DNA from: Thermoplasmata archaeon
GTDB taxonomy: Archaea > Thermoplasmatota > Thermoplasmata > Lutacidiplasmatales > UBA184
DNA length: 11,144 nucleotides
Direction: 5' to 3'
Assembly (NCBI GenBank): GCA_030040865.1
Contig: JASHSX010000042.1
Location: 1-11,144 of the forward strand
Below are positions 6,917 through 11,144 of this stretch, piece after piece (the first letter of the stretch is position 1; each line of letters starts with the position of its first letter). A program made the translations under genes and the position numbers. The notes beneath the pieces were generated by a model. The model ran no database searches. It had not been told where the DNA came from and saw nothing but the letters and a program-made list of their open reading frames with translations.

Positions 6917-9475
6917 ATGGACGCCGCCGAGTACGACCTCCCGGTCTTCCATCGGGGCGGCTTCCACCGGCGGACCTGCCGGTCGTGCGGGTCGGCGTTC
7001 TGGAGCCTCGGGGACCACGCGGTCTGTCAGGAGGCGCCCTGCCGCGACTACGGCTTCCTCGGGCACCCGATCATCCCCCGCCCGTACGCGCCCGACGAGG
7101 TGCGCGAGACGTTCCTTTCGTTCTTCGAGCACCGCGGCCACACGAGGATCCGGCGGTATCCCACGATCGCCCGGTGGCGGAACGACGTTTTCTTCGTCCA
7201 GGCGTCGGTCTACGACTTCCAGCCGTGGGTGACGAGCGGCGCGATCCCTCCCCCGGCGAACCCGCTCACGATCTCCCAGCCGTGCCTGAGGTTCAACGAT
7301 CTCGGGGAGATCCCGGAGAAGGGCCGGTACTTCACGCAGTTCGAGATGATGGCCCACCACGCGTTCAACCGCCCCGGCCACGAGGTCTACTTCAAGGACC
7401 GGTGCACGGAACTCTGCCACGAGCTCCTGACGAGCACCTTCGAGGTCGACCCGACGGCGATCACCTACAAGGAGGAGGTCTGGGAGGGCGGCGGGAACCT
7501 CGGTCCGTCCCTGAGCGTCGGGGCGCTCGGCCTCGAACTCGCGACGCTCGTCTTCATGGAGTACGTGCGGGACGGGGACGGCATGAAGCCGATGCCGTTG
7601 ACCGTCGTCGACACGGGCTACGGGCTCGAACGGTTCACGTGGGCGAGCCGGGGCACCCGCACGGCGTACGAGGCGGTCTTCGGCGCCGCGTTCGACGAGC
7701 TCCGTCGCACCTTCTCGCCGGCCGACACCGCCGTGCTGCTCGACCACGCGCGCTCGCTCAATTTCATGCTCACGGACGGGATCGTGCCGTCGAATAGCAA
7801 GGCGGGGTACTTCGCGCGCCTCGTCCTCCGGCGTTCGTTGCGGATCCTCGCGAAGTCGCCCGAGGCCCCCGAGCTCGTCGCGATCCTCGACCGCGTGGCC
7901 CGCGACCAGGCGACCGCCTTTCCCGAGATCGGCGAGCATCGGGACGACCTGCACCGGGTCGTCGAGGCCGAGATCGAACGGTTCGGCGAGTCGATCGAGC
8001 GCGCCCGGCAGGCGATCCGGCGCCACGAGGAGCGGGTGAGCGCGGCCGGCGCCCGCGTCACCGAGGACGACCTCCTCACGTGGTACGACTCGCTCGGCGT
8101 CCCGCCGGACGTCGCTGTCGAGGAACTGAAGCATCCCCCGCCGATCCCGGCCGACTTCTACACGCAGGTGGCGGCCCGGCACGAGGGAGAAGCCCCGGCG
8201 ACCGACTACGCGGAGTCGACGGAGGGACTTCCCGAGGTTCCCGACTCCGTCCCGCCCACGGAGGTGCTCTACTACCTGGACCCGTACACCGTCGCCTTCG
8301 AGGCGCACGTGGTCTTCGCGAAGGGACCGTTCGTCGTGCTCGACCGGACCTACTTCTACCCGACCGGGGGGGGCCAGGTCACGGACCGGGGACACCTCAA
8401 CGACCTCGAGGTCGTCGACGTCGAGCGGCGCGGGGCGTGGGTCCTCCACCGGCTCGAACGGGACGCCCCGTGGAGCGCGGGGGAGCGGGTCCACGGCCGG
8501 ATCGACGCCCCCCGGCGCACGCAGCTGATGCAGCATCACACCGCCACGCACCTCCTCAACGGAGCGTTGCGCGAGATCGTCGGCCCGCACGTCTGGCAGG
8601 CGGGAGCGTACAAGGGCCCGGAGTCGGCCCGCATCGACATCACCCACTACCGGCCGCTCTCGAAGCAGGAGCTCCACCGGGTCGAGCGCCGGGTGAACCA
8701 GATCGTGCGCGAGGACCGGCCCGTGAAGAGCTACTTCGAGGCGCGCAGCGAGGCCGAGCGCCGGTTCGGCTTCACCCTCTACCAGGGCGGAGCCGTCCCC
8801 GGGAAGGAGCTGCGCGTCGTCGAGGTGGAGGGGTTCGACGTGGAAGCGTGCGGCGGCACCCACTGCACGCACACGAGCGAGGTCGGGGCGATCGCCCTGC
8901 TCGGCACCGATCGGATCCAGGACGGGGTCGTCCGGCTCACCTTCGCGAGCGGGGAGCGCGCGCTCGACCTCCGCGAAGAGCACGAGGAGATCCTCTCCGA
9001 CGCCGCGCGACGTCTCGGGGTGCCAGTGGAGAAGCTCCCCGACGGGATCGACCGGCTGTTGGGCGAGATCGAGGAGAACCGTCGATCGGCCCGGGAGCGG
9101 CTCCGGGAGGACCTGGGCGCTACCGCCCAGCGCCTGCTGGCCGAGAACTCCGAAACCGTAGGGACGGTCAGCGTGGTCGCCGCGACCGTGGCGCTCGATC
9201 GGGCGGGGCTAATGGAGCTCTCGCGGCTCCTCACCCGCGGTGCGGACCGGGTGGCGATCCTCGCGAGCGAGCACGAGGGACGGGGAACCCTGTTCGTCGG
9301 CTCGACGGCGACCCGGGTGCCGGCCAACGCGCTCGTCGAGGCGGCCCGCCCCGCCTTCGGAGGCAAGGGCGGCGGGAACCCCGCCGCCGCCACGGCGGTC
9401 GGCGAGCCCGGCGCGCCGCTCACGGCGGCGCTCGAGGCCGCCCGGTCGGCGGCGCGTGAGCGAAGCGCCGTATAG
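6917..9475 (+). CDS. alaS: Alanyl-tRNA synthetase, archaeal type
   Basis: The 852-residue class II synthetase charges tRNA-Ala in the cytoplasm. It opens with the archaeal zinc knuckle C21-x2-C24-x12-C37-x4-C42. The catalytic core includes FFEHRGHTRIRRYP, VFFVQASVYDFQPWVTSG, PPPANPLTISQPCLR and FEMMAHHAFN, with motif 3 in PSNSKAGYFARLVLRRSLR near residues 291-309. The editing domain carries the zinc and active-site residues H541-x3-H545 and C645-G-G-T-H649. The C-terminal DHHA1/C-Ala domain ends with FGGKGGGNP near residue 820. Length is slightly below the roughly 900 residues of many archaeal AlaRS, but every domain is present. ATG 6917 fits the N-terminus of relatives and lies about 30 nt after a TATA-like box. 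It is transcribed away from the MFS gene. Confidence 0.96.
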   Translation: MDAAEYDLPVFHRGGFHRRTCRSCGSAFWSLGDHAVCQEAPCRDYGFLGHPIIPRPYAPDEVRETFLSFFEHRGHTRIRRYPTIARWRNDVFFVQASVYDFQPWVTSGAIPPPANPLTISQPCLRFNDLGEIPEKGRYFTQFEMMAHHAFNRPGHEVYFKDRCTELCHELLTSTFEVDPTAITYKEEVWEGGGNLGPSLSVGALGLELATLVFMEYVRDGDGMKPMPLTVVDTGYGLERFTWASRGTRTAYEAVFGAAFDELRRTFSPADTAVLLDHARSLNFMLTDGIVPSNSKAGYFARLVLRRSLRILAKSPEAPELVAILDRVARDQATAFPEIGEHRDDLHRVVEAEIERFGESIERARQAIRRHEERVSAAGARVTEDDLLTWYDSLGVPPDVAVEELKHPPPIPADFYTQVAARHEGEAPATDYAESTEGLPEVPDSVPPTEVLYYLDPYTVAFEAHVVFAKGPFVVLDRTYFYPTGGGQVTDRGHLNDLEVVDVERRGAWVLHRLERDAPWSAGERVHGRIDAPRRTQLMQHHTATHLLNGALREIVGPHVWQAGAYKGPESARIDITHYRPLSKQELHRVERRVNQIVREDRPVKSYFEARSEAERRFGFTLYQGGAVPGKELRVVEVEGFDVEACGGTHCTHTSEVGAIALLGTDRIQDGVVRLTFASGERALDLREEHEEILSDAARRLGVPVEKLPDGIDRLLGEIEENRRSARERLREDLGATAQRLLAENSETVGTVSVVAATVALDRAGLMELSRLLTRGADRVAILASEHEGRGTLFVGSTATRVPANALVEAARPAFGGKGGGNPAAATAVGEPGAPLTAALEAARSAARERSAV

Positions 9476-9492
9476 CCGGTCGGGCGAGGGAG

Positions 9493-9510
9493 TTGTACGA
9501 AACCTTGAAG
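9493..9510 (+). promoter_or_regulatory. Possible promoter for the GvpD-like gene
   Basis: The 122-bp spacer after alaS contains one relatively AT-rich stretch, reading TTGTACGAAACCTTGAAG. Either TGTACGAA or a BRE-like CGAAA followed by CCTTGAAG could act as the core element. Transcription would begin near 9522-9533 and leave a leader of about 65-75 nt before ATG 9598. The match to a TATA box is weak, and read-through from alaS is equally possible. Confidence 0.3.
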
Positions 9511-9524
9511 TCCCGAACCGACCC

Positions 9525-9590
9525 ATGAAGGCGCGGGACACGGAATGGCACGTCGGGCTCTCGAACCCAGAGGTGGTCCATCCCGCGTAA
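9525..9590 (+). CDS. Possible 21-codon ORF just upstream of the GvpD-like gene
   Basis: ATG 9525 opens a 21-residue frame that ends at TAA 9588-9590, 7 nt before ATG 9598. The predicted peptide begins MKARDTEWHVGL. The AT-rich stretch at 9493-9503 lies about 26 nt upstream, the spacing expected for a leaderless start. I recognise no family, and a frame this short can arise by chance. It could be a leader peptide, or simply untranslated leader for the following gene. Confidence 0.18.
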   Translation: MKARDTEWHVGLSNPEVVHPA

Positions 9591-9597
9591 GGTTCAG

Positions 9598-11142
9598 ATG
9601 ACCGCGACGGACGGCAGCACCGTAGGGGGTGTCCCTCCCGAGGTCGTCGCTTTCCTGAGCGGGAAGGGCGGACGATCCCTCATCATCAAGGGGGGCGCCG
9701 GCACCGGCAAGACGACCTTCGGCCTCGAGCTCCTGGAGCGCGTCGGCCAGCCGAGCCGCTCCTACTACCTCTCGACGCGCATCGGCGACGAGGCGCTCTA
9801 CCGCCAGTTCCCGTGGCTCAAGACGAGCGAGATGCGCAGCCGGGTCCTGGACTCGGCGAAGCTGTTCCTCGACGCGATCAACACCAGCGGGAAGAGCCGG
9901 GACCCCGAGCTCCCCGAGAGCGAGCAGAAGAAGATCCGCGCCGGGCGCGAGGTGCTCGGGAGCTTCGGCCAGGACCGCGGCCCGCCCACCCGCGTCGACC
10001 GCTCGCACCTCCAGGCGCTGCTCAAGCGGAGCCCGATGCCCGAGGTCGAGAACGTCTACAACCGCATCGAGCGGAACCTTCCGGAGAAGTCGCTGCTCGT
10101 CATCGACTCGCTCGAGGGTATCACCCACAAGTACGGCCTCGAGATGGAAGAGTTCGTCATGGCCCTCCAGAAGGACCTCGTGGAGGGCTCGAGCTCCGAC
10201 GTGGTGATGATCCTCGAGAAGCCCGAAGCGGGCGGCATCGAGTACCTCGTCGACGGGCTCATCTCGATCCAACGCGAGGAGCTCGACGAGCGAAGGGTCC
10301 GCCACCTTCGGCTCGAGAAGCTCCGGGCGACCAACATCGGCCGGGCGCGCTACGCGGTCACCCTGAACGGCGGCCGGTTCGAGGCGCTGGGGACCCAGCG
10401 CGGGCGCGGCGCCGCCGGCACCACCGGGGCCTGGAAGCCGTTCCCGGACCCCGAGCGGTACTACTCGACGGGGATCCCCGACTTCGACGCCCTCCTGGGC
10501 GGCGGGTTGAAGCGCGGCAGCTTCAACGCCTTCGAGGTCGACGTCAACGTCGGGATCGACGACTACTACATGCTGTTCACCCCGACGTTCTTGAACTTCC
10601 TGAGCCAGGGCCGCGGGATCATCGCGGTCTTGGCCGCCGGCGAGTCGCCGGAGAAGCTCCGGGACACGCTCGTGCGCCACGTCCCGCCGAACCAGTTCGA
10701 CACCCGCGTGCGGATCGTCGACTACACCGCGGGGGAGACCGAGGACCCGTACATCCTGCCGATGGCCCGCTACGGCCGCGACGAGGCGATGCGCGCCACC
10801 GTCACGGCGGAGAAGGCGGTCTCGGGCCCCGACCGCAAGCCGTTCATCGAGTACACCGCGTTCGACACCTTCGAGAGCCTGATGGGCGACCAGGTGGCGA
10901 TCCGGATGTACTTCCAGGGGGTCGCCCGCACGAAGCACGTCGGGAACCTGGGGATCGGCCTCCTGAAGCCGGGACTGCTCGTCTCGAGCGAGATCCTCAA
11001 CATGATGGACACGTACTTCCGGATCATCAACGTCGACAACGCCCCGTGCATCTACGGGATCCGGCCGCGGACGACGATCTACGCGATCAGCCCGGACCCC
11101 GAGAAGGGCCCGCCGCACGCGGTGCTCACGCCGGTCGTCTGA
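9598..11142 (+). CDS. GvpD/KaiC-like RecA-superfamily P-loop ATPase with a second, degenerate RecA-like domain
   Basis: A 514-residue soluble protein. Domain 1 (about residues 14-262) has Walker A GGAGTGKT (32-39), the segment YYLSTRIGDEALYRQFPWLK (56-75) that resembles archaeal GvpD P-loop proteins, Walker B SLLVIDS (165-171), and a KaiC-like end from VDGLISI. An Arg/Gly-rich linker (about 266-280) leads to domain 2, which begins STGIPDFDALLGGGLKRGSF (290-309), exactly as a KaiC domain does. In place of Walker A it has EVDVNVGIDD, with no GxxGxGKT and no catalytic lysine, so this half probably cannot hydrolyse ATP. In haloarchaea GvpD represses gas-vesicle genes, but no gvp genes lie here, so only ATP-dependent regulation or signalling can be inferred. 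ATG 9598 has no good Shine-Dalgarno sequence; GAGGTGG at 9570-9576 is 21 nt away, too far. Confidence 0.85.
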   Translation: MTATDGSTVGGVPPEVVAFLSGKGGRSLIIKGGAGTGKTTFGLELLERVGQPSRSYYLSTRIGDEALYRQFPWLKTSEMRSRVLDSAKLFLDAINTSGKSRDPELPESEQKKIRAGREVLGSFGQDRGPPTRVDRSHLQALLKRSPMPEVENVYNRIERNLPEKSLLVIDSLEGITHKYGLEMEEFVMALQKDLVEGSSSDVVMILEKPEAGGIEYLVDGLISIQREELDERRVRHLRLEKLRATNIGRARYAVTLNGGRFEALGTQRGRGAAGTTGAWKPFPDPERYYSTGIPDFDALLGGGLKRGSFNAFEVDVNVGIDDYYMLFTPTFLNFLSQGRGIIAVLAAGESPEKLRDTLVRHVPPNQFDTRVRIVDYTAGETEDPYILPMARYGRDEAMRATVTAEKAVSGPDRKPFIEYTAFDTFESLMGDQVAIRMYFQGVARTKHVGNLGIGLLKPGLLVSSEILNMMDTYFRIINVDNAPCIYGIRPRTTIYAISPDPEKGPPHAVLTPVV

Positions 11143-11144
11143 CC

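Noticed and set aside
6887..8983. A 698-codon minus-strand open frame opposite alaS
   Set aside because: It is a shadow of alaS codon bias in high-GC DNA, with no recognisable domain or plausible membrane or catalytic motif.
9476..9597. Possible tRNA or small RNA in the spacer after alaS
   Set aside because: No acceptor, anticodon or T-loop pattern could be found, and the sequence is too short and unstructured by eye to support an RNA gene.
8779..11118. A 779-codon minus-strand open frame running through the end of alaS and the GvpD-like gene
   Set aside because: Its reading frame spans two conserved plus-strand genes and the spacer between them, and the translation is low-complexity Arg/Asp/Val/Leu.

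Overview
The window is about 11.1 kb of very GC-rich DNA (roughly 70% by eye) from an archaeon. The archaeal signs are a diphthamide-synthesis ligase (Dph6), an alanyl-tRNA synthetase of the archaeal type with an N-terminal zinc knuckle, a GvpD/KaiC-like P-loop ATPase, and TATA-like boxes about 27-30 nt upstream of two start codons, which fits leaderless transcripts. A high-GC member of the Thermoplasmatota is my best guess. That lineage call is inference and would need a marker-gene tree.

Layout. (1) Positions 2-1690, plus strand: the 3' end of purL (FGAM synthase II), then dph6, then a class I SAM-dependent methyltransferase of unknown substrate that starts on a GTGA overlap with the dph6 stop. 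(2) Positions 1741-5776, plus strand: a TATA-like box, a B12-dependent acyl-CoA mutase large subunit, a FolC-type Mur ligase and an endonuclease III that appears to start on CTG, overlapping the folC stop. (3) Positions 5568-6815, minus strand: an MFS transporter whose 3' end overlaps the nth reading frame by 209 bp. (4) A short divergent promoter region (about 6816-6916) that serves alaS and probably the transporter. (5) Positions 6917-9475: alaS. (6) A 122-bp spacer with a possible promoter and a 21-codon ORF, then a 514-residue GvpD-like ATPase with one intact and one degenerate RecA-like domain, which ends two bases before the window edge.

Most of the content is housekeeping: purine synthesis, diphthamide on EF-2, folate or pterin polyglutamylation, base-excision repair and tRNA charging. 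The most informative observation is that the mutase, which by overall similarity would be called methylmalonyl-CoA mutase, has Phe and Gln at the two positions that in true methylmalonyl-CoA mutase are Tyr89 and Arg207. That pair is the isobutyryl-CoA mutase signature. Other points worth checking are the CTG start of nth, the nth/MFS convergent overlap, and a GvpD-like protein with no gas-vesicle genes near it. I saw no RNA genes, CRISPR arrays, insertion sequences or phage genes, and I do not see a clearly new multi-gene system. No stretch longer than 300 bases lacks a gene.
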